From contig NC_053146.1 of assembly GCF_016808335.1 (NCBI RefSeq), positions 42,970,809-43,034,808 on the forward strand: DNA of 64,000 nucleotides, in the 5' to 3' direction. Positions within the stretch are counted from its first letter, which is position 1. Each line of letters begins with the position of its first letter. Positions 1-11,689 of this stretch are shown here, in pieces. The notes beneath the pieces are model-generated. The model saw only the letters and a list, made by a program, of their open reading frames with translations. It was not told the DNA's origin and ran no database searches. Both the position numbers and the translations under genes were made by a program. This stretch comes from Panicum virgatum. Taxonomy: Eukaryota; Streptophyta; Magnoliopsida; Poales; Poaceae.

Positions 1-1185
1 ATCTCGTCCTAAAGATCAACGAATCTTGAGAATTATGGGGGAGATCAAAAGGGATTAGGGTTTTCTCAAACACTCAAGAACTTCAATTCTGATGAGCTCG
101 TGATTCCAGAGAGTTTGGCACGAAGTTAGAAGCACGGGAATCACTCCAAAGAGCTCTACGAAACGTTGCAATCAAGTGCATCAAAATCGAAACAAAAATC
201 CATCACAAAAAGCACAAGATGGACAGAATTGGATTGATTCTAAAGCCCAGAGGGCACAAGGAGGATGGGGCCTCCTTTCCCAATCAAATCGAATACAAAG
301 TCTCACAAATCCATGGACAAATCCTACTCTAAAGAGAGGAACAGAGGGAGAGGAACACAGGGGCGGCGGCCTGGAGAACAGAGGAGTCCACGAACAGATT
401 ACAAAAGCCGCTATTAACCTAACACAAGTGAAGGGGTATTTATACCCGCGGGACCGGTCAGACCAGTACGCTGGACCGGTCAGACCGGTTGATTAGACCG
501 ATCAGACCGGTGCCAGGGACCGGTCAGACCGGTTGGCCTGCAGCACCCCTTGTACACGATCTCATCCGACGGCCGATGTTCTTTCTTCGGAACGAAGTCT
601 TCTCCACGATGCCGCCATCTTGATGAAGATCCAGTCCGCGGTTTTGGAGGGTCCACGAAACCTGGGTAGGTGGCCGGTTTTGAGAAAACCGCCAAAACCT
701 CACGCGCGGGAAGATTCCCGCCTCCACGCCGTGGCCCTAGACGTCGTTCTCGCCTCGGCCTTCTGACGGCCCTAGACGCCGCCCGACGCCCGTCACCTCC
801 TCGCCCGCAGCGAGGCCCTAGACTCCGTCGACGCCCGTCGCCTCCGTCAGTCCCGAGACCGACGCCCGTGCCTCCACGACTTGGCGTCTTCAACCGCCGT
901 CCGCCTCCTTGGTTTTGTGGCGCAAACCAAGAAACCCGCCTTCCATCGCCGCTTGCGCCCTCGATCCAGGAGTGGACGCCACAGCTGCCGCCCGGTCCGA
1001 GCTCCGGTCCCGGCTGCCCTTCACCGCCGTCCACCGCACGGTCCATCGGCCACAGCACCTCCACGGCAGCTCCCCGTCGACACTTGACGCCCGTGTACCT
1101 GCAATCCAAAGACCAAGCGCACGATCACACCGCACTGTTGACAATTCACTTATCACATGTAGGATAGAGTACTCAACATTCCTCA
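1..1185 (-). repeat. 3' LTR of the Copia element (partial)
   Basis: Matches 9111-10249 with scattered substitutions and one extra block of about 45 bp near 490-534, made of further copies of the accggtcagaccggt motif. The right boundary is set by divergence from the other LTR after cattcctca, where a polypurine tract begins. The end bases tgagg...cctca form the short terminal inverted repeat of the LTR. The region 670-1110 is very rich in C and G with many CpG; its open frames on both strands are composition artefacts. Confidence 0.93.
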
Positions 1186-1677
1186 ATCTCCCCCTTGATG
1201 AGTGCATTGTCAACACACCACAAACGAACCAAGAGAAGTGAAACTAGAAAAGAACAAAGACGCACAAGCAAGTGACAAAAGGCTCAGAAGGGCAAGAACA
1301 ATCACTTACTCAAGCAAAATCGATCCCCTAAGACAAGGGCAAAGGCTCAACGCAATCGATCAAAAGCCAAAACATGACTCCTCAAAGACAGAGGTAACGC
1401 TCGACGCAGTTATGCAAGAAGCAGAGGGAAACCGAGGAAAACTAGGAGCCAAGAACAAAGCAGAAACTCCCCAAGCAAAGTTTTTCCCTCTCAAAAATGC
1501 AACTCTCCCAAAATGAAGCACTCTCAAAACCCTATGCACAACAAATTTTTCAAAAATCAAACAAGTCTCCCCCTTGTTCGATCACTTCTCTCAAAATTCT
1601 CCCCCTTGTTGGCACATGCACACATCAAGCCTAAAAAGACCTAAAAGCTCCCCCTGAAGCAGAAACTCCCCCTGAAC
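1186..1677 (-). promoter_or_regulatory. polypurine tract and PPT-like repeats
   Basis: Next to the 3' LTR the minus strand reads caagggggaga (complement of 1187-1196), the expected plus-strand primer. Further near-copies lie at 1566-1576 and 1598-1608 (ctcccccttg on the plus strand), with shorter ctccccctga runs at about 1648-1656 and 1666-1674. Repeated polypurine tracts before the 3' LTR are a described Sirevirus feature. Confidence 0.8.
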
Positions 1678-2588
1678 AGATGCTATGCAATGAATGTAAT
1701 GCAGGAGGTGTAAGTGAAAGCATTCAGGGATACAATGATATGAGCAACATCTAGTCACAAGCACGTGTGCATCCACAAACAAGACCTGCACCTAGCTCAA
1801 CAGAGTATATCAAATCAGTCTAGAGCTAGGCAAGTTCAGTTTTAGGAGAAATAAAAGCATCACCCATGATCTAGCACTAACAAGTAGGGAATGGAAAGCA
1901 GTGCTAATCAAACTCATACAGGTGAGCCAAACCAGCCAAAACAAGTTGCCAACATTCATTTTTTTAATCAAATTTATAGCAAGCAATTCTTAGTGCTAGG
2001 GGTTGAAAGCTTGTCATCCTTTACTTAGCAACGAGGCCAAGCCTATGCCAAAAAACAATCAGAAGCTTAAAGCACTCGTTTCAGTCATGCACAACCTTGC
2101 CCGGGTTCTCACAAGTGCAAAGTGAGCCGTCCCGAAAGCTCGATCAGTGCGACAAGCAATCCCACCTGGATCTTTTCAATCCATTTCCAGATCAGTTCAA
2201 GCAATTTTATCAGATTTAGATCATTTCAAGTATGAATTGCTGAACGAAAAGCCACACTAGCATGAATAAGATAGCAAAGCATATCAACACGCCCTAACAT
2301 GCTAGTAGCCAAGACAGGGTGATCTTGTTTTCATATTTTTCAAATCAAAATAGCTTAACTCAGATGATGTCATATACACAATGGACCAAGATATACATGA
2401 TCAAGTTTATCAACTCACACTAGCAGGCACTAGAAGATCATAGCAATGTATACAAGAATGCTAGTGCAAGTGAGATAATGCAAAATGCAAACATGTACAA
2501 TGCATATGCACAATGCAACTACCAAACCTAGAAAACCAAGAGAAGCAAAACAAAGACCTACCAAGCTAACCAAAACAAAAGTCAGTGA
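1197..2588. other. non-coding 3' region of the Copia element
   Basis: About 1.4 kb between the end of pol and the polypurine tract, A-rich on the plus strand. No credible envelope-like or other coding sequence is visible here. Some Sireviruses carry an env-like frame in this place; this copy shows none. Confidence 0.6.
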
Positions 2589-5500
2589 TTAAAAGGGGTA
2601 ACAAACCCCAAGCTCCCCTCGCAAGCGAGCAAAGGTGTCCTGCTCTAGAGGTTTGGTGAGGATATCTGCGGTTTGCCTCTCTGAAGGGACATGAATCAGG
2701 TCTATGTGTCCTCTCTCATGGTTATCTCGCAGGAAATAGAATCGGATGTCTATGTGCTTGGTTCTAGAGTGTAGGACAGAGTTCTTTGCAATGCTAATAG
2801 CGGACATGTTGTATACAAAGATGGGAACCCCACCAAAACTCAATCCATAATCCTGCAAGGTTTGTCTCATCCAAAGTATCTGGGAGCAGCAGCTAGCAGC
2901 GGCAACATACTCCGCTTCTGTGGAAGAAAGCGCTACGCTAGCCTGCTTGCGAGAGGACCAAGACACCAAAGATGTACCGAGAAATTGACAAGTGCCGGAT
3001 GTCGACTTGCGATCCAACCGACACCCTTCGAAATCGGCATCAGAAAAGCCCACCAAAACCAGAGAAGAGTCTGCAGAATACCAAAGACCAAATTCAGGGG
3101 TGAATTTCAGATACCTGAAGATGCGTTTCACCACCTGCCTGTGGGAGGTGCGTGGCGAAGCCTGATATTGCGCGCAGAGGCAGACGCCGAACTGGATGTC
3201 CGGTCGCGTCGCCGTCAGGTACAGGAGAGAGCCGATCATGCTCCTGTACTCCTTCTGGTCCACCGCCTTGCCGTCCAAGTCCTCATCAAGCGCCGTAGAT
3301 GTGCTGATCGGAGTCGGCTGAGAAGACAAGTCACTCATGTCGAACTTCCGTAGCAAGTCTCTAGTGTACTTGGCTTGATGGACAAAAGTGCCCTGAGGAG
3401 TTTGCTTGATCTGCAGCCCGAGGAAGAACTGCAACTCACCCATCATGCTCATCTCAAACTCCCTGGACATCTGCTCAGAAAACTTGGAGACAAGAGCGTG
3501 AGAAGAGCCACCAAAGATAATATCATCCACGTATATCTGAACTAAAAGAAAATCAGTGCCAGATCGCATGAGGAACAAAGTTTTATCAACACATCCCATT
3601 TTAAAGCCCTGAGCCAGCAAAAAAGTTTTCAATCTATCATACCAAGCTCTAGGTGCCTGTTTCAAACCGTAAAGAGCTTTCTGAAGTTTATAAACACGGT
3701 TTGGAAACTTGGGATTTTCGAAACCAGGGGGTTGCTTCACATAAACCTCTTCATCAATAAAGCCATTCAAGAAGGCAGATTTAACATCCATTTGGAAGAC
3801 CTTAAAACCCTTGGAAGCAGCAAATGCAAGAAAGATTCGAATAGCTTCCAAACGAGCAACAGGTGCAAAAGTTTCCTCAAAATAAATACCCTCTTTTTGA
3901 CAAAACCCCTGAGCAACAAGACGAGCCTTGTTCCGAACAACCAAACCATCCTCACCCTGCTTGTTTTTGAAAACCCACTTCATTCCGATGGGATTACAAG
4001 CAGGTGGAGGCTCGACTAAGACCCAAACTTGGATTCTTTCAAAATTTTCAAGTTCCTCATGCATGGCATTGACCTAATTAGAATCATAAAGAGCGTGTCC
4101 AATATCTTTGGGCTCAAAAGAGGCAACAAATGCTGAATGAGCAAAGCCAGCGATACTTGTTACCTTGGACCTGGTGACTCGCTCGTTGAGATCACCTAGC
4201 ATCTGTTGAGGTGGATGGCGGCGCTGAATGTGTCGCGGTGCTTCCCGTGTCGAAGTCGCCTCCTCCTCAACCAAGGCTGGTGCCTCCTCAGGTGCAGCTG
4301 GTGAAGCCTGAGTCACCTCCTCGAACAGCCCCCATGAAGTAGACGTAGTCGGATCGGGGCCGTCGTCATCGTCCGAGCTCGTAGCAGAGATAGCTGGGTC
4401 CACAGCACGCGTGGTAGCCTCAGCATCGCCATCTGCAGCTTCTTCCTCCTCATCTTCAAAGATGGAGGTGCCGAGCTCATCATCTCCTGCAACTTCAAAG
4501 ACAAAAGAATTGCACGGTGCAGTCTCGTCGAAAGTGACTTCACAAGTCTCTCTGACGATGTTAGTATCAATAATCAGCACACGGTACGCTCTAGAGTAAG
4601 AAGCATAACCGAAAAAAACACCGTTAGACGAGCGAGACTCAAACTTATCAAGATTTCTATCTTTCAGCACAAAGCACCGGCAACCGAAAACTCTGAGACG
4701 ATCAACATGGGGCTGGCATCCAAACCGCAACTCATAAGAAGTCCTGTGCATGAAGGCACGCAAGAAAATGCGGTTGGACACGTAACAAGCGGTGTTAACC
4801 GTCTCAGCCCAGTATTTGCGAGGAGTCCTATGCTCATCGAGCATCGTCCTCGCCATCTCAACTAGCGTCCGATTCTTCCGCTCTACGACTCCATTCTGCT
4901 GTGGAGTGTAGGGAGAAGAATACTGGTGTTCGAGCCCTTGATCACTGCAAAAGGCGTCAAAACGAGTGTTTTTGAATTATGTGCCATTGTCACTGCAGAT
5001 CGCGCTCATGGCATGGGGTAACTCGTTTTTCAACCTCGAGATCAAGTCCCGATCAAACTCGAAAGCCTCATCCTTGGTTCTCATGAAAAAGACCCAAGAA
5101 TAGCGAGAAAAGTCGTCCACAATCACAAGCACGTACCACTTCCCACCAACAGACATCACCCTAGAAGGACCAACTGTATCCATATGTAGCAACTCCCCAG
5201 GGTGAGCGGTCATCACCTGATTAACAGGTGGATGTGAAGTAGCAATCATCTTCCCGTGGCGACACGGATGGCAAACAAGGTCCTTTTCAAACTTCAATTT
5301 GGGTAATCCTCGGATCAGGCCAAGTGAGCTCAGTCTCGACAACAAATCGAAGATCAAATGTCCAAGTCTCCTATGCCACTTCCACAAATCAGAATAAGGA
5401 CCAGCCATCAAGCAATGAGAAGGGCCAAAAGGAGTTCCAGAGAAGTCAACTAAGAAAACTCGATCGTGAGGTGTAATTCGGCAAACCAAATCTCCTCTGG

Positions 5501-5864
5501 AATCAAGAACACGCGAACAACCCTCCTTAAAGCGAACCTCAAACCCCTCATCAAGAAGTTGCGACACAGAGAGCAAATTAAAGCCAAGATTCGAAACCAA
5601 AGCAACTTCTCTCAGGGTAAAGCGATCAGAAACTCGAACAACGCCAAGTCCACGTACCTTTCCTCTTCCATTATCCCCGAACACAATGTACTCCTTTGAG
5701 CGCATCGGGGTGAGGCTGGAGAACCATTTGTCATTTCCGGTCATGTGGCGCGAAAAACCGGAGTCCATAATCCCCCTGTTCTCCAAGCCTCCGACCTGCA
5801 CATCAGTAGTGAGACAAAGGGTGAGCAAATGTCTGAACACTGGGATTAGCAAAGTGAGAAGCAA
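2589..5864 (-). pseudogene. pol: pol of the Copia element (protease, integrase, RT, RNase H), broken
   Basis: Read right to left in one frame. Protease site MDSGFSRHMTG near 5760; pre-integrase zinc finger with H-H-C-C (LWKWHRRLGHL ... CHPCRHGK) near 5380-5250; integrase core with VDDFSRYSW and SDNGT near 5110-4980; reverse transcriptase with FQMDVKSAFLNG, LYGLKQAPRAWY and the YVDDI active site near 3540-3520; RNase H with SDADFEG, LSSTEAEY and SRTKHIDIRF. Stops interrupt at 4977-4979, within integrase just after SDNGT, and at 4074-4076, between integrase and RT. Pol lies in a different frame from gag, and the join at 5865-6189 is degraded. The RT/RNase H half (2589-4064, 491 residues) is open throughout. 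Confidence 0.93.
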
Positions 5865-6189
5865 ACCAGTGTCGAGCCATTTGCTCTACAGAAGGGTTAG
5901 CAAAACCAGACAAAGCGTATCCCTCGTCCCATCTACCGCGTGACTGACGAACACTACCGCGACGAAAGCGTGGAGACTCAAAACCTCATCCAAAGCCTCG
6001 GTCCCGTGGTCCATAGCCGCACTGAAAACGACCAGGAGCACGACTGGCAAAGCGACCACCCGCTGGAGCACGGTAACCACCACCGTCTCCCTGACCTCCA
6101 CCTACACGGCACGCCCTAGCATCTCGCCTATCACCACGCCGAGAAGGACCATGCACCCGAGCAGAGTACATGTCCGCGTTCCATCTCTC

Positions 6190-8595
6190 CTACTCTCTCC
6201 TCACAGCCCGGTTCCTCCTGAAGCAAAACTCCTCCATGTGGCCTTCCCTGTCACAGAACTCGCAGTGGTACCTCACCTCACGCTTGGGAGGTGGAGGCCT
6301 AGCCTGCGGGCGGGGAGGAACAATCCTCTTCTTCTGGGCAACCTGGGCTGTGGCAGCAAGGAGCGTGTCGAGGGGATTTCTCAGCGCATTGGGCTTTGGA
6401 ACCCAAACCTGCTTCTGCGGAGGTGCTTTAGGTGGTTCTTTAAGCACACCATCCGCGGGGTCAACAAGCGAAGGCTGCGTGCTCGTGCTAGCAGTGTTTC
6501 CAGCAGCCTTGCTAATCTTACCATACAACCTATTAAAGTCTGACTTCGTGTATGTGTAACCGACCCCAAATCCATCACCACGCTTGAACTGCTTAATCAT
6601 CATGCCCCACTGCGGCTCACTGCTAGAAACCCAACTCAGAATCGCCCTAAGATAGGTATTCTCATTCTCTAAGTTGGCTTTCTCTACCGCAAGACTATCT
6701 AAATCAGCAATCAAACCAGGGAAAACAGAGTAGTCAATAGGTGGGCTAGACTCTATGACCTTAGTCTTTCCAAAAGACTTGATCAAAGCATTCTTCTCCT
6801 TTAGCTCCAACCTAAGCGAGGGACAAAGCTTACAAGCGCCAAGCAAAGCAGGCCTAGATCTAAGCTCCTCTAGTTCACAAACAACAGTAGCAAACTTATA
6901 CTGCAAAGAAGCTAGATCAGACTTGAAGATAGGACACCCATCGCATTCAAGTACATCACTAACAATGGGAGCGTCCTTGACAAGTTCAAGCTCATGCTTG
7001 GCCTTGGCTAGCTCGTGAGACACGTCAGAAAGCGAAGTCTTAGCAACATCTAAGTTCGCGACGTTCTCATCATGCTTGGCACGGAGAGCAACAAGATCAT
7101 TCATGGGAGATATGCAGCCAGCGCACTCATCATCACTAGATTTCTCCCTAGCACAAGCCAGCTCAGCCCTAAGCTTTCTACGCTCTCTAGCTGCTTCCTT
7201 AAGCAGCCTCTTCTGGTTGTCGAGAGCGGTGTACAACTCCCTAACCTCTGTATCAAGCAGGTCGATCGTGGAGTTTACCTCTGAATCGCTCTCGGATCCA
7301 GGAGAAGAGCCGGAGTGCGTCGGTGTAGCACGTCCACCCGAAGACACACGAGCACCATCGGCTTCGCCCGCCATGGTGCAGAAGCTCTTGCGCCGACCGG
7401 CTGCCAAGCAAAGGCCGATGAAGCCGGTGGCTTCCTTGTCCCGCTTCTTCTTCTTCTTGTCGTCGTCGTCGGAGGTCGGTGAAGAAGAGCGGTCGGTGTT
7501 GGAGCTCTTGTCGAGGTCGCTGAGCTGCGCCAGGAAGGCCTTCTCCCACTTCTTGGCCTTGTACTGGAAGCGCTTCTTGAGCGACTCCTTGTCAAAGCGT
7601 CCTCCCCGGTCACGACTGCGGTGCTTGTGGTGCCGACACTCCTTGTTGGAGCCTCCCTCGTCGCGGTCGCGGTGGCGGTAGTAGTCGAAGGAGTTGTTCT
7701 GGCCACCACCGGACTTCTTGGGGCAATCGGCGATGAAGTGGTTCAGATCGCCACAGTTGTAGCACCCGGGGTTCTTCTTCCTCTGCCTGTTGTGGTAGAC
7801 GCGCTGGAACTTGCTGATGAGGAGGCACAAGTCGTCGTCGCCCAGCGTCTCTAGCTGCTCATCTGAAACAGAAGGCAAAGAGGCAAGAGAAAAGCCAAGA
7901 GCAGAGTTGGCGTTAGAGCCTGATCCACTACCTGGGCCAGTCAAAAGAGCGACGTTCTTGGAAGGAGGGGCACCATTGAGTTTGGCTCGTGTCTGGTTAT
8001 CCACCTCTGTGGCCTTGAGCATGCTGAAAAGCTCGTTCACCGTCAGAGTCTCATAGCCAGCAGACTCAATGATGGTGTTCACCTTGAGATCCCACACAGA
8101 GCGATCAAGTGCGTAAAGCAACTTAAGGGCCTTCTCGTGCTCTGTGTACTCAAGGGCACCAGCAGATATGTTCGCATTGACTTTATTCACAATCGACTGA
8201 AAACGACTAAACATCAAGTCAACGCTCTCACCCGGCTCCTGTGTGAAGTTCTCGTACTCACGCCGGTGAGTCTTGAACAGTCTGGCCTTCACCTTAGGTG
8301 TACCCTCGTGGTAGTTCTCAAGGCACGTCCAAATTTTGTGGGCTTCCTGAAAACCCTGGACGCGTGAGAACTCCGCACGAGAAACGCCAACGAACAAGGC
8401 ATTGACGGCCTTGGCGTTAGCCTCGTGCTGGGTCACCTAAAGAGGCGTGGCCCGAACAGCAAGCACCTCGTAAAGCTGGTTCGTGGTAATCTCCCAGACA
8501 TCGGCTCCCATGCTCTGCAGGAAGGCTCTCATGCGAACCTTCCATTAGGCATAGTCCTCGCCGGAAAACACCGGGATCTTACCAAGACTCGCCAT
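6190..8595 (-). pseudogene. gag: gag of the Copia element, broken
   Basis: Capsid/nucleocapsid polyprotein. The start codon at 8595 gives MASLGKIPVFSGEDYA, typical of plant Copia gag. In-frame stops follow at 8545-8547 and 8437-8439, then a 748-residue open stretch runs to a stop at 6190-6192. In that stretch are the capsid-like domain (roughly residues 1-170), a CCHC zinc knuckle CYNCGDLNHFIADC (near residue 225), a lysine/arginine-rich segment, a long coiled-coil part (about 400-600), and a second knuckle CEFCDREGHMEEFC near the end. Coding-like sequence continues in the same frame to about 5986, rich in glycine and arginine. The double knuckle and coiled coil fit Sirevirus gag. With at least three stops it cannot make full-length protein. 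Confidence 0.9.
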
Positions 8596-8645
8596 GGTCG
8601 CCGAGTGGTTTTCGAACCGGTTAAAGTACTGAAAACCTCAACCAA

Positions 8646-8657
8646 GCTCTGATATCA
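8646..8657 (-). promoter_or_regulatory. primer binding site of the Copia element
   Basis: Minus strand reads tgatatcagagc, one base away from the tggtatcagagc site that matches the 3' end of initiator methionine tRNA in Copia elements. It lies two bases inside the 5' LTR, as expected. Confidence 0.88.
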
Positions 8658-8659
8658 AT

Positions 8660-10249
8660 TGAGGGACCGAAGCCGACGACCAGAGGGGGGTGAATGGGAG
8701 CCGATCAAAATTTCTTCGAAATTCGAATCATCGGCCTATGTCCCAAAATCACCCAAGCCCTCAAGCGTTCTGACCAAAGTTTGGAGTAGCTATTGAAAAG
8801 CTAAACCAAAACAAAAGGCCTCGAATGAGCTAGCGAAACCACGAAGCAAATCGAAAGCGAATTGGAAAAACTGCAGAACTGATCTGCCTGGACCGGTCTG
8901 ACCGGTGCACAGGACCGGTCTGACCGGTTTCGGCAGTTCAAAAGCGAGCAGACCGGTCTGACTGGTCTTGCCTACCGGTCTGACCGGTGGCACCCAAAAA
9001 ACCCCCGAAAACTTGGATTCAAACGAAGGATCGCAACCAAACGACCATGAAAATCGATGAAACTTGGGGGATTGCTTCGTTTCTACCCCAAGAACGTATC
9101 CCCAACAGATCTCGTCCTAAAGATTAACGAATCTTGAGAATTATGGGGGAGATCAAAAGGGATTGGGGTTTTCTCAAACACTCAAGAACTTCAATTCTGA
9201 TGAGCTCGTGATTCCAGAGAATTTGGCACGAAGTTAGAAGCACGGGAATCACTCCAAAGAGCTCTACGAAACATTGCAATCAAGTGCATCAAAATCGAAA
9301 CAAAAATCCATCACAAAAAGCACAAGATGGACAGAATTGGATTGATTCTAAAGCCCAGAGGGCACAAGGAGGATGGGGCCTCCTTTCCCAATCAAATCCA
9401 ATACAAAGTCTCACAAATCCATGGACAAATCCTACTCTAAAGAGAGGAACAGAGGGAGAGGAACACAGGAGCGGCGGCCTGGAGAACAGAGGAGTCCACG
9501 AACAGATTACAAAAGCCGCTATTAACCTAACACAAGTGAAGGGGTATTTATACCCGCGGGACCGGTCAGACCGGTACGCTGGACCGGTCAGACCGGTTGG
9601 CCTGCAGCACCCCCTGTACACGATCTCTTCCGACGGCAGATGTTCTTTCTTCGGAGCGAAGTCTTCTCCACGATGCCGCCGTCTTGATGAAGATCCAGTC
9701 CGTGGTTTTGGAGGGTCCACGAAACCCGGGTAAGTGGCCGGTTTTGAGAAAACCGCCAAAACCTCACGCGCGGGAAGATTCCCGCCTCCACGCCGTGGCC
9801 CTAGACGCCGTTCCCGCCTCGGCCTTCTGACGGCCCTAGACGCCGCCCGACGCCCGTCACCTCCTCGCCCGCAGCGAGGCCCTAGACGCCGTCGATGCCC
9901 GTCGCCTCCGTCAGTCCCGAGACCGACGCCCGTGCCTCCACGACTTGGCGTCTTCAACCGCCGTCCGCCTCCTTGGTTTTGTGGCGCAAACCAAGAAACT
10001 CGTCTTCCGTCGCCGCTTGCGCCCTCGATCCAGGAGTGGACGCCACAGCTGCCGCCCGGTCCGAGCTCCGGTCCCGGCTGGCCTTCACGGCCGTCCACCG
10101 CACGGTCCATCGGCCACAGCACCTCCACGGCAGCTCCCCGTCGACACTTGACGCCCGTGTACCTGCAATCCAAAGACCAAGCGCACGATCACACCGCACT
10201 ATTGACAATTCACTTATCACAAGCAGGATAGAGTACTCAACATTCCTCA
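8660..10249 (-). repeat. 5' LTR of the Copia element (complete, 1590 bp)
   Basis: Begins tgaggg at 8660 directly after the primer binding site and ends cctca at 10249, where the interrupted hAT-like gene starts. It has a TATA-like element (minus-strand tataaata at 9544-9551). Two clusters of accggtctgaccggt-type palindromes lie at 8891-8990 and 9558-9599. A CpG-rich block covers about 9760-10180. Being the 5' LTR for a minus-strand element, it should hold the promoter. Confidence 0.93.
9544..9599 (-). promoter_or_regulatory. LTR promoter: TATA-like box with upstream palindromes
   Basis: On the minus strand, tataaata (9544-9551) is preceded immediately upstream by two copies of a palindromic accggtctgaccggt-like motif (9558-9599). 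The left LTR has the same arrangement at 437-534, but with about four palindromes. The position just upstream of a TATA box suggests a transcription-factor or silencing target; this role is inferred. Confidence 0.6.
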
Positions 10250-11250
10250 ATATCCTTACAAGTTCTTCGGGAGAACAGTTCTGATCAACCTTCTGATTCT
10301 TCTGACTCAAGTCATTAGGAAAGTCCTGCTCAGGCAATAAAATTTCCCCATGAATCTGGTTCTTCTGTTGATCAGTGGAAAGCTCAGGTGTTGCAAGCAT
10401 CTCATGAGGCCCGTTCTGATCAACCTCCTGTTTTTTCTGATTCTTGTCAGTATGCGTGTCTGGGAAGGCAAGCTCCTGCACAGGAATTTCATCTGATGTT
10501 CCCGTGCATTTGTTTCGGCCAGATGGAAGGAATGGGAGCTTCTTCTGTTTTGGGTCAGAGCTGACAGCTGCTATGCTTTTCTGTGTAGATGGCAATGGTG
10601 TATGCTCATGCTGCCTTGGCCTCTTCTGAGTCCCAGGGCTGCACTTGCTCTGGTGTTTGCGCAGGCCAGTAGTTCCATTGGTGCTGTTGTAGTTGAAGGT
10701 CCTGTGGCAGTGCATGCATTCAGCCCGCACGACCTTCCTGTCGACAAAGGTGGGTATGAAGTCATCCCACACCTTCGACGGAAGCCTTTTATTCGGCCTT
10801 GTTGTGCAGAACAGCGGGCTAGGGATGCTGCCAGTGCTCTCTTCTTGTTCAACTAATTCATTGTTCACATTGTCAACCACATCTTCCATGCCTAGGAATC
10901 AAGAAAGACTATTTATGAATATAAACAAACATGAGGAAATTAAAAAATTAAGCTGCTATTTCAACATTGTCCAAATGCAAGCGAGCAGACTTCTATTCCA
11001 TAAGCTAACTGAATAAAGTCTCCATGCACATAAATACTGAGCATACATGAGTGCAAGACTAAATATGGGACACGATCACACGATATGTAAGAAGAAAGCT
11101 GTGTTCGTAGAACAACATTAATAATACAGAAGACTATCAAAACCTGAGGGAATAGTCATGAATAGAAGATATCAGATACGTACCGTTCCCCATTCCCTCG
11201 TCGTCTTCTTCAATGAAGCAGTCAGGGGCACCATGACAATCTTGACCCAT
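10250..11250 (-). pseudogene. BED zinc-finger / hAT-transposase-like gene, copy 1, 3' part cut off by Copia insertion
   Basis: Exon 1 is 11184-11250 (MGQDCHGAPDCFIEEDDEGM...), joined across a 292-bp intron to exon 2 starting at 10891; the splice keeps frame (donor AACG|GTACGT, acceptor CTAG|GC). Exon 2 carries a BED finger: KVWDDFIPTFV, then CMHC and LRKHQSKC as the C-x2-C and H-x4-C ligands. A lysine- and glutamine-rich linker follows, ending at SPEELVRIL, where the Copia LTR starts. The homologous gene at 34,197-37,685 continues past exactly this point (HEDLVRIL). The missing hAT part should lie beyond the left LTR, outside the window. Plant BED/hAT proteins of this kind (RICESLEEPER-like) can be domesticated transposases. 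A small untranslated exon probably precedes exon 1, since an acceptor-like tag|gt sits just before the ATG. Confidence 0.85.
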
Positions 11251-11680
11251 ACCTAGTTACCTACACAGCGATAGAGGTAAATCATCTGCTCCAACCTCCG
11301 ATTCGCACGCTCGCTTTCCGAAACAAACGGTCAAACGAATCAACCAAAAGCAAAATCTACCGCGACGAACAACTGAACAAGGAGCGGTGCGTTATCTGGC
11401 AAAAACCGTCAGGAACTTGGGAAGCACACACATCGATTCTTACAATCCCACAGCACGAGAGACGGATCAACAAATCTGGGTTCTCAGAACCGAGGGAGAT
11501 AGAGAGGGGGAACGCAGAGTCTCTACCTTGGCGACGGCGGAAGAGACAGGCTGCAATGGTGGGAATTTTTTTTTCCCCGCCACTTTTCGCCGCGCTTTGC
11601 ATCGCACCTGCGCCGGCGCGCCATAAGGGAAATGATGCAGAAGGACCCAGCTAGCGGGCGGCGGCGGCACGCGACGTGAC
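11251..11680 (-). other. 5' flank of BED/hAT-like copy 1
   Basis: Similar in order and sequence to the flank of copy 2 at 37,690-38,100, for example around 11325-11375 versus 37760-37800. The duplication that made the two genes therefore included their upstream region. No clear TATA box was located. Confidence 0.45.
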
Positions 11681-11689
11681 AACGGCGTC

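Larger units (their letters stand above)
1..10249 (-). mobile_element. Copia LTR retrotransposon, Sirevirus-type, degraded, left end outside window
   Basis: An LTR retrotransposon lying on the minus strand. The stretch 1-1185 repeats 9111-10249 almost base for base, so these are its LTRs; about 450 bp of the left one lies before the window. Between them, read right to left, are a tRNA-Met-type primer binding site, gag, protease, integrase, reverse transcriptase, RNase H and a polypurine tract. Integrase precedes reverse transcriptase, which defines Copia. A very long gag with two zinc knuckles and coiled coil, a 1.4-kb non-coding stretch after pol with extra polypurine-like runs, and CG-rich palindromes in the LTR are known Sirevirus traits. 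Stops in gag and pol make it non-autonomous. It interrupts a BED/hAT-like gene at 10250; the five bases 10250-10254 (atatc) should be the target duplication, but the partner is off the window. Confidence 0.93.

Noticed and set aside
670..1241. Several overlapping open frames on both strands in the left LTR
   Set aside because: They sit in CpG-rich LTR sequence, recur in the other LTR, and encode only Arg/Pro/Ala-rich strings with no domain.
7253..7709. Arg/Thr- and Glu-rich frames overlapping gag
   Set aside because: Shadows of gag in other phases; gag has the zinc knuckles and coiled-coil pattern.
9289..10173. 294-residue minus-strand frame in the right LTR
   Set aside because: Composition artefact of the LTR; it has no known domain and the left LTR breaks the same frame.
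9954..10249. C-terminal extension of the BED/hAT-like protein of copy 1 into the LTR
   Set aside because: The frame runs on by chance after the insertion point; copy 2 shows the true continuation is different.
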